Positions 1-6,419 are shown, numbered from the stretch's first letter. The stretch: 8,978 bases of DNA from Bdellovibrio sp. (GCA_003176075.1 PSRN01000149.1:1-8978), one strand, 5' to 3'. Translations and numbers: made by a program. Notes: a model not told the origin generated them from the sequence alone.

Positions 1-2
1 TC

Positions 3-1223
3 CCTGAAACTCTTGATTTCTTCCAAAACAACATTCTCACTCTGCCGGTGGAACAATTGAAAAATGCCCTTCTCTGGCATGTGGTTCGCCATTACATGGA
101 TGACGCTTATCCCGAATATTTCGCCAAGTCCTTCGCCTTTAATCACAAACATTTGGGGGGACCCGAACGACGCCCTGACCGGCAGGAGCGATGCACCAAA
201 TCAGTGATGAGTTCCTTCTCCAGGGAACTCGACGAGGAACTCATCCCCGTGCTTTTCCCCAATTTTCCAGAAAAGGATGTTGTTCAGCTCAGCGAACAAG
301 TGCGTGACTCCATCATCAAAGGATTAAAGAAAAATTCCTGGCTGAGCCCGTCGGCAAAGCTCGAAGCGCAGCAAAAAATCAAATCCGCCGACCTCCTGCT
401 GGTGAAACCGAAAAACGAGCGACAATGGCATTTTCACCGCATTGACCGATATGACCGTGAAACCCCTTACGCCAACAAGAAAAAGCTCGAAAAAAACACC
501 ATCGAAGAAGATCTGCGGGATCTCAATTCCCCACGACCTCGGGATCGCTGGGAATTTCCACCCTTGGCCGTCAACGCGAATTACAGTCCCCCTGACAATC
601 GATTTGTTCTTCTGCAAGGAGTGCTGCAAGCGCCGTTTTACACCGATGGCCAAAGCCGCGTCGCCAACCTGGGCGGCATGGGCAGCGTGGTGGGTCATGA
701 ACTAGGGCATGCGATTGACGACGAAGGAGCCAAACGCGACCATCTGGGTCGCCTGCGGCAGTGGATGAGCGAAAAAGATCTGGCTGAATTCAAGAAGCGG
801 GGGGAGAGCCTGATTGAACGCTATCAGCGGCGAGGTCACGACGGCCGCCTGACCTTGGGGGAAAATATTGCCGATCTGGTGGGGGTCTCCTTCGCTTACC
901 AGACCGCTTTTCCCGATGAGAAATCAGTGAAGGTTGAGGATCAAAAGCAATTTTTCACTTCCTGGGCCAGGCTGTGGTGCGGAGTCTGGCGGCCGGAAGC
1001 TGAAAAACTTCAGTTGAAAACAAACGCCCATGCCCTGAGCCCGGCCCGCGTGAATGAGCCCCTCACCCAGCACCCAGCCTTTGCCAAGGCTTTTCAGTGC
1101 AAGAATGGCGACAAAATGTACTTACGACCTGAAGAACAAGTTCATATTTGGACAAATGAGGAGCCGACGATGCCGGCGATCAAATCAAAGGATCAGCCGA
1201 GGTTGGGCGAACAAGGGGAGTGA
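3..1223 (+). CDS. M13 family zinc metallopeptidase (neprilysin/PepO type), 5'-truncated by window
   Basis: Secreted or periplasmic endopeptidase of family M13, which cleaves peptides with one catalytic zinc. The frame is open to the window edge (first full codon at 3), so the GTG at 48 is probably internal. The family is about 650-700 aa and about 406 codons are here. Visible are the substrate-binding Asn-Ala (573-578), the HELGH zinc site (696-710), the ENIAD motif whose Glu is the third ligand (from 861), and a His-x5-Arg pair starting at 1029 that matches the neprilysin substrate-binding His/Arg. The usual C-terminal Trp ending (VHIW) is present, but 23 extra polar residues follow it. The Cys expected just before that Trp in animal members is missing, as is common in bacteria. 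The N-terminal signal or anchor lies outside the window. The family call is very secure; the substrate is unknown. Confidence 0.96.
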   Translation, partial: PETLDFFQNNILTLPVEQLKNALLWHVVRHYMDDAYPEYFAKSFAFNHKHLGGPERRPDRQERCTKSVMSSFSRELDEELIPVLFPNFPEKDVVQLSEQVRDSIIKGLKKNSWLSPSAKLEAQQKIKSADLLLVKPKNERQWHFHRIDRYDRETPYANKKKLEKNTIEEDLRDLNSPRPRDRWEFPPLAVNANYSPPDNRFVLLQGVLQAPFYTDGQSRVANLGGMGSVVGHELGHAIDDEGAKRDHLGRLRQWMSEKDLAEFKKRGESLIERYQRRGHDGRLTLGENIADLVGVSFAYQTAFPDEKSVKVEDQKQFFTSWARLWCGVWRPEAEKLQLKTNAHALSPARVNEPLTQHPAFAKAFQCKNGDKMYLRPEEQVHIWTNEEPTMPAIKSKDQPRLGEQGE

Positions 1224-1224
1224 T

Positions 1225-1250
1225 TTTCGCCACGGGTGACAGTGCCGAAA
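1225..1250 (+). terminator. Hairpin after the peptidase gene, possible weak terminator or attenuator
   Basis: The arms tttcgccac (1225-1233) and gtgccgaaa (1242-1250) pair over 9 positions with one C-C mismatch around an 8-nt loop. The hairpin starts just after the peptidase stop codon and ends where the SD-like repeats of the next gene begin. No T-run follows on the plus strand, so a classical Rho-independent terminator is not supported. It could equally be an mRNA-stabilising stem between two co-transcribed genes. Confidence 0.3.
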
Positions 1251-1282
1251 GGGAGCTTGAAGGGAGCTTGAAGGGAGCTGGA
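1250..1282 (+). repeat. Three tandem 11-bp SD-like repeats before the deacetylase start
   Basis: The 11-mer agggagcttga occurs at 1250-1260 and 1261-1271, and a one-base variant, agggagctgga, at 1272-1282. Each copy contains AGGGAG, a good Shine-Dalgarno core. The third core sits about 6-7 nt before the ATG at 1284, so it is the likely functional ribosome binding site. The other two lie 11 and 22 nt further upstream. An in-frame stop at 1269-1271 limits how far the deacetylase can start upstream, which supports ATG 1284. Confidence 0.75.
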
Positions 1283-1283
1283 A

Positions 1284-2210
1284 ATGATTGCGTTCTTCTT
1301 TGTTTTTCTGTGCGGTTTGGTTTCCGCCAAAAACATCGGTGAAGCGGCTGAAACTCACCATGACGCTATTGAAAATCATAAGGCTACAGAAAACCATGAA
1401 GCAAATGAAAATCACGTTGCGACTGAGAATCCCGAGGGGACTAATTTCCGCAAGGAAAGGCAACAACAGTTTTTGGATCAGCAGGGAGCTTCCAAGAAAA
1501 ACGTGAACCTCAGCGCGAAATGCTGGTTGGCCTCGCAAATATCGACTCCACCGCCCGACGGTCTGGTTATACTGACTTTTGATGACGGACCCCATAAGAC
1601 AGCGACTCCGTTTATTTTAAAAACCCTCGCTGAGACGATCCAAGGTCAAAAGATTCCCGCCACATTTTTTAACATCGCCAGAACGGCGCAAACGTTGATG
1701 TCATTGTCCCAGGAGGTCGTAGCGGCCGGCGACCTTGTCGGCAATCACTCCTGGAGCCATCCCAGCTTTCATAAACTCAAAAGGATCGATGACCAAAAGA
1801 AGCAAATCGATCTGGCGGACCTCACTCTGCGAAGTGTGATATCGCCAGAGCGGAAGTTTTTCCGTTACCCCTTCGGCAACTCCACCTGCTACGCCAACAA
1901 CTATGTCCACGGCCTGGGTTATAGGATTGTCGGTTGGCACGTGGATTCTTGTGATTGGGGTTTTGACAATATCATAGGACAAGTGAGCAACCTGGATTCC
2001 CATATCTGTGAAGTCTCCATTAAGAATCGCTACAACTTTGTCGGTCATATCGTCGACAGCTTGGTCAATCACAGGGGCGGAATCCTGTTGATGCATGAAA
2101 TCCACTTGCGGACAATCAGCAAACTGCCGGAGATTATCAAGGAGCTCCACCAACGGGGCTTTCAGTTCACCAACCTGGATGATCCCCGGTTCGCCTCGTC
2201 ACTGCGCTAG
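1284..2210 (+). CDS. Secreted polysaccharide deacetylase (NodB homology, CE4 family)
   Basis: Metal-dependent N- or O-deacetylase acting on peptidoglycan, chitin or another polysaccharide. The 308-aa protein has a hydrophobic N-terminus with a possible signal-peptidase I site after VSA (residue 15), though the usual basic residues before the core are absent. Next comes a His/Glu/Asn-rich linker (about 21-52), then the NodB domain (about 92-300). CE4 motifs are complete: TFDDGP (98-103, catalytic base and metal Asp), HSWSH (155-159, metal histidines), RYPFG (194-198), D-W (224-225) and LMH (269-271, catalytic His). The gene lies 60 nt after the M13 peptidase on the same strand and may be co-transcribed. 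It converges on the minus-strand operon with only 8 nt between stops. Substrate cannot be read from sequence; peptidoglycan is an inference. Confidence 0.94.
   Translation: MIAFFFVFLCGLVSAKNIGEAAETHHDAIENHKATENHEANENHVATENPEGTNFRKERQQQFLDQQGASKKNVNLSAKCWLASQISTPPPDGLVILTFDDGPHKTATPFILKTLAETIQGQKIPATFFNIARTAQTLMSLSQEVVAAGDLVGNHSWSHPSFHKLKRIDDQKKQIDLADLTLRSVISPERKFFRYPFGNSTCYANNYVHGLGYRIVGWHVDSCDWGFDNIIGQVSNLDSHICEVSIKNRYNFVGHIVDSLVNHRGGILLMHEIHLRTISKLPEIIKELHQRGFQFTNLDDPRFASSLR
1371..1442 (+). repeat. Four 18-bp in-frame repeats encoding ENHxAT-type hexapeptides
   Basis: Within the linker between the signal peptide and the deacetylase domain, four consecutive 18-nt units encode ENHKAT, ENHEAN, ENHVAT and ENPEGT (residues 30-53). 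The units differ by synonymous as well as non-synonymous changes, so the expansion is not very recent or has been constrained at protein level. With the preceding ETHH the segment is rich in His and Glu, which could bind divalent metal, though a flexible spacer is the simpler reading. Confidence 0.8.
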
Positions 2211-2218
2211 GAGGTTCC

Positions 2219-2389
2219 TCAAACAGCACAAAGCGGACCGGGTAATTGAGTACAAACAGTCGGTGGCGGCATGGCAAACATCTCGTCTCGGTCCGTCTCG
2301 GCGAGAGGTGCGCCATCGCCTGCGAGGGCCAGACTTGATACAAGGAGCGCGATAAGGATTGTCTTCGGTGATGCTAAGATCGCTTTCAC
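2219..2389 (-). CDS. 56-aa predicted secreted miniprotein, last gene of a coupled operon
   Basis: Not recognised. A GTG at 2389-2387 starts a 56-codon frame. Its N-terminus is a good signal peptide: MKAILASPK, then the hydrophobic run ILIALLVSSLALA, then GDG, with likely cleavage after ALA (residue 23). The mature part would be about 33 residues, acidic then proline-rich (PPPTVC, LPGPLC) with two cysteines (46 and 54) that could form a disulphide. Its start overlaps the stop of the 148-aa gene by the tetranucleotide GTGA (2386-2389), exactly as that gene overlaps its own upstream neighbour. A GGGGAG sits 10 nt before the GTG. A longer reading from 2452 is possible but would lack an N-terminal signal. 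The coupling and signal peptide make it credible, but a family match is needed to confirm it. Confidence 0.6.
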   Translation of the reverse strand: MKAILASPKTILIALLVSSLALAGDGAPLAETDRDEMFAMPPPTVCTQLPGPLCAV

Positions 2390-2832
2390 TGTTTCGGTTC
2401 TCCCCAGGTCTCCTCCGTCGACGAAGCGACCGCCAAATGGTACATTTCGCAAAGTGCACTTAGCTGAAATTTAATGGCCTTGGCGGGTGGCCGCTTCGGC
2501 CAAATTTTCATTGCCGCATCCAATGGGTATCCTCCGGTCATGATTTCCGCCATGACTTTGAAGTACCCTTTGACCGCCGTTTTCGATTCCGTAGCTCTTA
2601 GATATTGTAAAACAGGTAAAGCCACCGATTGATTTTGATCTCTTTTGAGCATTTCACCCCACGCAAGCTGTATGGCCTTTTCCCGAGACACAGCATCAAG
2701 AATCAATTTGATCTTGGAAAAAGGCGCGCTGGACTTGAAAGGGGATGATATCGTCTTGCAAACGGGTTCAAGACTGGCCCACGTTCCACTACAAATAAAC
2801 GCAGGCAAAAGAAGGGGATAAATGGCTTTCAC
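2386..2832 (-). CDS. Hypothetical exported protein, 148 aa, translationally coupled
   Basis: No family recognised. The GTG start (2832-2830) overlaps the stop of the upstream lysozyme-like gene in a GTGA tetranucleotide, with GGGGAG 5 nt upstream, so translation is probably coupled. The N-terminus MKAIYPLLLPAFICSGTWA looks like a signal peptide cut after TWA (residue 19). The Cys at 14 does not sit in a good lipobox. The mature protein of about 129 aa is basic and mainly helical in composition, with Cys at 25 and 128 that might pair in the periplasm. Its stop overlaps the start of the 56-aa gene. By position it may work with, or modify, the lysozyme-like protein; that is inference. Confidence 0.8.
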   Translation of the reverse strand: MKAIYPLLLPAFICSGTWASLEPVCKTISSPFKSSAPFSKIKLILDAVSREKAIQLAWGEMLKRDQNQSVALPVLQYLRATESKTAVKGYFKVMAEIMTGGYPLDAAMKIWPKRPPAKAIKFQLSALCEMYHLAVASSTEETWGEPKQ

Positions 2833-4499
2833 CGCTGCTCCCCAGGTTGGGATTCATGACTTTCATGACTTTCTTGAGCTTCAGTCTTAGTGGATCCGGC
2901 TGGATTCTGATCACAGTTATCCCGGGCGCGTATCGCAAACCGATCTTTTTGTGCAAAAAACTTATAGAAAACCTTACCGGGATCCGCGCTAAATTTGTTA
3001 ATGAGAAAGTGACTGGGGGCAAAGGCAGATTCAACGCAGGGAACGGCAGGAATCCGCTCTATTCTTTTCACGGTTTGGAAGGGATCGTAATTACAGTCAC
3101 GCGATTTTAATTTCAATTCATCGGGAAACCAAGTCGGCAGATTCGAGAGTGATTTTCGTAAGTACGGCCTCCAAGTCGATTGGTTAAAAAAAGAAAATTT
3201 TACTAAACAGTCTTCCGCTGAGAAATTTTCGTAGTCTGAGTGAATATTGAACGCGTCGTAATGCCTTCGACTCATCAGGATTTCGATAAAGCCATGACCG
3301 TCGTCGCCCAATGCGGGTCTCAGATTCGCAAATTCCTTAATCTTGTTGATTTCGTCCACGCATCTCTCGCGTTCAAGCTGTTGGCATTTTGCCAGCTGAT
3401 CATCCATTGGCTTTAATCTTTCCCGACTGGCACCTTCTAATTTTTCTTTGGCCGCCCAGCCAACTTGTCCATCTTTTGTGCGAATGAGATCCCACTCATC
3501 GCCTTTACAGTCGGCCGTCCCCGAAAGAACTGCATACTCTCCGATATTGGCCATGCCAACCGATTGACCGAAACTCATACTGTCATATTGCTCATACTGG
3601 TGCGCATGTCCCCTGTGTCCTTCAAATTTTGCGTCACCACATTCAGGTGGACTTGCGGCAAGATTGATCGCCTTGCGGAGCGTGGGCACTCGCCTCAACT
3701 TAAGAAGTGAAGCCGGAAGTTGCTGGAGCACTTCGGTCGAGCCTTTGGTCTGTTGTTCAATGTCTCGCAACCAATTCGTCACGAAGTAGCCGAAGTAGTT
3801 AATTTTCGGTTCATACTTCTGGCCAGGCCGCAGGGACTTGACCGCAGCCATGGCCCGATCGTCGCAATCCCCGAGATTGTAAAGTGTCGCTAAAGCCGGA
3901 ATGTTCTGCGACAAATCAATCCCGCGGGATTTGTAGGCCTCCTGACAATGAGCTACAATTGCGGCGCCATATTTGACGGCCTCAAAGGGGTCTTCAAGAG
4001 AGGCTCTAATCTGGTCGTATGATCGCTCGGCACGGCCATAAGCTTTGGCGAGCTTCTGCTCAACTTCCTGGGCGCTATCGACCTTGATTTGGCCGATGCC
4101 ATAACTGAACGTGACTCCCTGAACAGCTTTCCTTAATTCGTCCGCATGTTTGCTTCCGACTGCGGCCCGCAGGAAAGCCTTTCCTTCGGCATAATGAGTT
4201 ACATTCACCGAGTTCTCGGCGGAAAAAGCGGCCTTCACCGCGAGGGCGCTGACTCCCATCTTGCTTGCCGCCTCAGTGAAGTTGGCGTCTAAAACTTTGA
4301 GAACTTTATGGTAAGTTGGGTCGGGTTCTACCCAGCTGCCATCAACTTCTCGAATTCTGTCGCAAAGGTCACCGAAATCTATACTAAAGCTGCGTTCGCA
4401 TATTTCATCATACTCAGTCCCATGAAGGGGCAAATTGAGACCTGCTGATAATCGCAACCCCACAGTCAAAATAAATAAGAAAACACCCCTTGCATTCAC
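2829..4499 (-). CDS. Secreted lysozyme/transglycosylase-like protein (resembles DUF1402) with SH3-like segment
   Basis: Probably a periplasmic or exported peptidoglycan-binding protein. The chosen GTG (4499-4497) has GAGG 5 nt upstream and begins MNARG followed by the hydrophobic VFLFILTVGLRLSAG, a signal peptide. A TTG at 4559 would add 20 mostly charged residues that bury the signal. In 556-aa numbering, residues about 80-215 hold a lysozyme-like pattern: AENSVN with candidate catalytic Glu95, FSYGIGQI (131-138) and ATLYNLGD (about 204-211). The YGIGQI and ATLYNLG pattern resembles DUF1402, recalled from memory and not searched. Residues about 320-355 look like a bacterial SH3 segment (EYAVLSG to GQVGWAAKEKL). 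The last ~180 residues are unrecognised, with several cysteines and an ESHESHES tail. Its stop overlaps the next start by GTGA. Enzymatic activity is not certain. Confidence 0.82.
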   Translation of the reverse strand: MNARGVFLFILTVGLRLSAGLNLPLHGTEYDEICERSFSIDFGDLCDRIREVDGSWVEPDPTYHKVLKVLDANFTEAASKMGVSALAVKAAFSAENSVNVTHYAEGKAFLRAAVGSKHADELRKAVQGVTFSYGIGQIKVDSAQEVEQKLAKAYGRAERSYDQIRASLEDPFEAVKYGAAIVAHCQEAYKSRGIDLSQNIPALATLYNLGDCDDRAMAAVKSLRPGQKYEPKINYFGYFVTNWLRDIEQQTKGSTEVLQQLPASLLKLRRVPTLRKAINLAASPPECGDAKFEGHRGHAHQYEQYDSMSFGQSVGMANIGEYAVLSGTADCKGDEWDLIRTKDGQVGWAAKEKLEGASRERLKPMDDQLAKCQQLERERCVDEINKIKEFANLRPALGDDGHGFIEILMSRRHYDAFNIHSDYENFSAEDCLVKFSFFNQSTWRPYLRKSLSNLPTWFPDELKLKSRDCNYDPFQTVKRIERIPAVPCVESAFAPSHFLINKFSADPGKVFYKFFAQKDRFAIRARDNCDQNPAGSTKTEAQESHESHESQPGEQR

Positions 4500-4630
4500 C
4501 CTGACCTCGATGGCTCTTATCGGATGATCCCCTCGTCTTCTCAACCGTAATCTGTGCAATTTTTCTCATAATTTCGCGAGCATCATTCATCGCCGCAGGG
4601 CGGGCCTCGATCGGAAAATGGAGTAAATCT

Positions 4631-5266
4631 CTAAAAGAACGGTAGATGAAGCGCGAGGGCGGTTTCGTGCACTCCCACATAACCCTCGTCGAACCATTTC
4701 CACCAGGCCAAAACCATGATGTTATGCCCTAGGAAGATAAAGAAATGGCTGACCATTTCAATGCGGTCAGAATGTTGAGTAGCGTAGCGAACCCAGTGCA
4801 TCGCCTCATCAATCATCGAATAAAAAACACTGAGGAGAAGGAGCACCATCACCGGAATGCGCAAGAAACCTGGGAAGTGATAAGCCAGGATCAAGAGCAC
4901 CGTGCTCGTAATGCCCGCGAAAATGGTGACATGGTGGACGAGGGCTTCGCCTTTTTCGCGCAGCCAATCCTTGTAGACAGTTCGATGGCCGATGGTATCA
5001 AAAGAAATCGCCACCGCGAAAATAAAGATCCCGACCGGAATGTTCCAGACGTAGGTGGGGTATTGAACTCCGGCCATTGCCCCGCCCACCAAGAAACTGG
5101 TGACCGAGCCAAAGAGCCCCAGCATCAGTCCGACCCAGACAAAGTAGACGGCCCAGTCTGTGGCATCAAAATCCTCGACCCGGCTGGCGTAAATGATCAG
5201 GTCCCGCCAGACTGAGTTTTGAGCTTTGGCCGAGTCAAAGTTGGCATAACCGGCTTTTGTATTCAT
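4631..5266 (-). CDS. Unrecognised histidine-rich multi-pass inner-membrane protein
   Basis: Function not recognised. Taking the ATG at 5266-5264 (GGGGG lies 7 nt upstream) gives 211 aa; an in-frame ATG at 5293 would add nine residues but has no clear RBS. A soluble N-terminus of about 37 residues precedes roughly five membrane segments (about 38-62, 71-93, 111-130, 136-152 and 172-189). Ten histidines cluster at membrane borders: H94, H111-H112, H130, H157, H165, H174, H181, H200 and H207. Several have a Glu close by (E107/H111, E154/H157, E170/H174). Such spacing can bind heme or a di-metal centre, but no named oxidase or desaturase motif is complete. It lies 102 nt downstream of the HAD-like gene and 131 nt upstream of the lysozyme-like gene, all on the same strand. 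The intergenic stretch 4500-4630 shows no clear promoter or terminator. Confidence 0.82.
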   Translation of the reverse strand: MNTKAGYANFDSAKAQNSVWRDLIIYASRVEDFDATDWAVYFVWVGLMLGLFGSVTSFLVGGAMAGVQYPTYVWNIPVGIFIFAVAISFDTIGHRTVYKDWLREKGEALVHHVTIFAGITSTVLLILAYHFPGFLRIPVMVLLLLSVFYSMIDEAMHWVRYATQHSDRIEMVSHFFIFLGHNIMVLAWWKWFDEGYVGVHETALALHLPFF

Positions 5267-5337
5267 AGAGGCCCCCGGAAGGATTGGATGCATTTCATCG
5301 CCGTTTGATATCCCACCCCTAACACGAGTGGCAATTT

Positions 5338-5357
5338 GGCGAAAGCTGAATTTCGCC
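5338..5357 (-). terminator. Perfect 7-bp hairpin downstream of the HAD-like gene
   Basis: The arms ggcgaaa (5338-5344) and tttcgcc (5351-5357) are perfectly complementary around a 6-nt loop. Read on the minus strand it begins 11 nt after the stop of the HAD-like gene, the right place for a terminator or 3' stabilising stem. The following minus-strand sequence (aaattgcc) has no T-run, so strong intrinsic termination is doubtful. Confidence 0.4.
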
Positions 5358-5368
5358 CGAGAACCGTC

Positions 5369-6136
5369 TTAACGTTTCTCGCTGTGTACCCTCCCACAAG
5401 CTTTGACAGGCGCTGCTTGGGATAACTCGCCTCCGACCGACTCTGCTTGGGCAGACTCGGCAAGCTCTCGTAGCGCAACTATCCTGTACGCGCCTTTCGT
5501 GTTGAATAAGATCAAGTGAAATTTAAACTCCTCTGAGGCTGCTTCTAATCTTCGCGCTAACGCTTGAATTTCAGTAAGGTTCCCTTCGTCATCATCAACC
5601 ACAACAAGAAATCGCGCCTTATAGCCATATTCAGCAAAGAGCTTGTCCACATCACCTTTTGAATTCCCTTCACTGATCAAAAAGACTGAATTTACAAACC
5701 TTGCCTGAATGCCACCGCTCATCGCAGCTGCCCGGGCCGACCGATTCGGCAAGGTAGTCGACCGATTCGGCAAAGCAATTGTAACATCGTCGTCTAGACC
5801 AAATGGAGCTTTAAAAAAGACATCCTTTTGTTCCAAAGCGTTCAAAATGAACTCTGTTTTGCTGGGAGAAATTTTCGACAAGCCCATGGTAAACACACCG
5901 TGCGCGTGCAACATCTTCAGCAGCTTAGGAAATCTCGGATCGATCAAATCATAGTTTAAACCAAATACCACGCCGAGCAGATCGAATACGACAAGTGCGC
6001 CGGGAGGAACTTTGCTGAGCTCGTCGAAGGAGTCCCCAGGGACAATCCCATTGGCTGGAAACTTATCTCCAGAGCCAGCCCAGGATAAAACACCGAAAGA
6101 CACAACAAAACCGATCAGAACCAACAAGCGACACAT
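5369..6136 (-). CDS. Secreted HAD-like protein (resembles DUF2608) with degenerate motif I
   Basis: Exported HAD-fold protein of 255 aa. ATG 6136-6134 is chosen because GAGG lies 6 nt upstream and the N-terminus (MCRLLVLIGFVVSFGVLSWA) is a signal peptide; the longer frame to 6235 adds 33 unlikely residues. HAD motifs in order: FDLLGVVF (51-58, nucleophile Asp52), GLS with Ser87 (motif II), NSKGD with Lys160 (motif III) and VVVDDDEGN (Asp181-183, motif IV). The layout resembles DUF2608, whose members are mostly periplasmic or effector-like; this is recalled, not searched. The usual D-x-D of motif I reads D-L-L, so the second Asp, the general acid in phosphatases, is Leu54 (codon CTC). Phosphatase activity is therefore doubtful. 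A 7-residue duplication lies at about 122-135. The C-terminal ~30 residues are low in recognisable structure. Confidence 0.8.
   Translation of the reverse strand: MCRLLVLIGFVVSFGVLSWAGSGDKFPANGIVPGDSFDELSKVPPGALVVFDLLGVVFGLNYDLIDPRFPKLLKMLHAHGVFTMGLSKISPSKTEFILNALEQKDVFFKAPFGLDDDVTIALPNRSTTLPNRSARAAAMSGGIQARFVNSVFLISEGNSKGDVDKLFAEYGYKARFLVVVDDDEGNLTEIQALARRLEAASEEFKFHLILFNTKGAYRIVALRELAESAQAESVGGELSQAAPVKACGRVHSEKR
5739..5773 (-). repeat. 21-bp-period in-frame duplication in the HAD-like gene
   Basis: The 14-mer gaccgattcggcaa occurs at 5739-5752 and again at 5760-5773, a 21-nt period. On the minus strand it encodes LPNRSTT then LPNRSAR. The duplication keeps frame and falls between HAD motifs II and III, where an insertion would be tolerated. 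Confidence 0.75.
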
Positions 6137-6419
6137 CAAATCCTCACAACATTTCTGGATCAACGAATCAACTGCCCGACAAGTCGACGGGCCGCCGACC
6201 CAATTGATTGAATGACCAATGGACCAACTGACCAACGGAGCAAACTACCAATCGATGAGTTGCAGAATATTAGATGCTGTGCGACGTTTGTGCAACATAA
6301 AAATAAAGCACAAAGAAATTCGAGGTTGGATTTTGAAATCTAGTCGGTCGCTGCGCCAAATCGCTCGGGCTCGTTGGGCCTCACCTTTGCAAAGACGTTC
6401 GGCAACAAAGGAGAAAAGA
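6137..6419. other. Divergent intergenic region with short direct repeats and a dyad
   Basis: This stretch separates the divergent HAD-like and S23-family genes and should hold both promoters, but no convincing -35/-10 pair is seen. GACCAA occurs three times at an exact 8-nt period (6214-6219, 6222-6227, 6230-6235). A perfect 7-bp dyad, tttgtgc (6287-6293) and gcacaaa (6308-6314), flanks a 14-nt AT-rich spacer and could be an operator for the S23-family gene. A frame without stops runs from 6219 into the S23 gene, but its composition (basic, no recognisable pattern) does not look coding. Confidence 0.4.
6408..6413 (+). promoter_or_regulatory. Ribosome binding site AAGGAG that fixes the S23-family start
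   Basis: AAGGAG lies exactly 6 nt before the GTG at 6420. This is near-consensus and well spaced, and decides for GTG 6420 against the upstream in-frame ATG at 6219. Confidence 0.8.

Noticed and set aside
1185..1595. Minus-strand 136-aa frame opposite the deacetylase start
   Set aside because: It is antisense to two well-supported genes with strong family motifs and has no pattern of its own.
4560..4630. Possible promoter or terminator between the membrane and lysozyme-like genes
   Set aside because: Only a 4-bp GC stem and no plausible -35/-10 pair could be found.
4414..4680. Minus-strand 88-aa frame overlapping two genes
   Set aside because: It overlaps the 3' end of the membrane protein and the signal-peptide region of the lysozyme-like gene in another frame, and its protein shows no domain or signal.
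5263..5478. Minus-strand 71-aa frame between the membrane and HAD-like genes
   Set aside because: It is mostly a shadow of the HAD-like gene's 3' end in another frame, with no RBS or domain.
6219..6419. Upstream in-frame extension of the S23-family gene to ATG 6219
   Set aside because: No good RBS at 6219, the extra 67 residues match no family pattern, and AAGGAG sits 6 nt before GTG 6420, which gives the normal family length.
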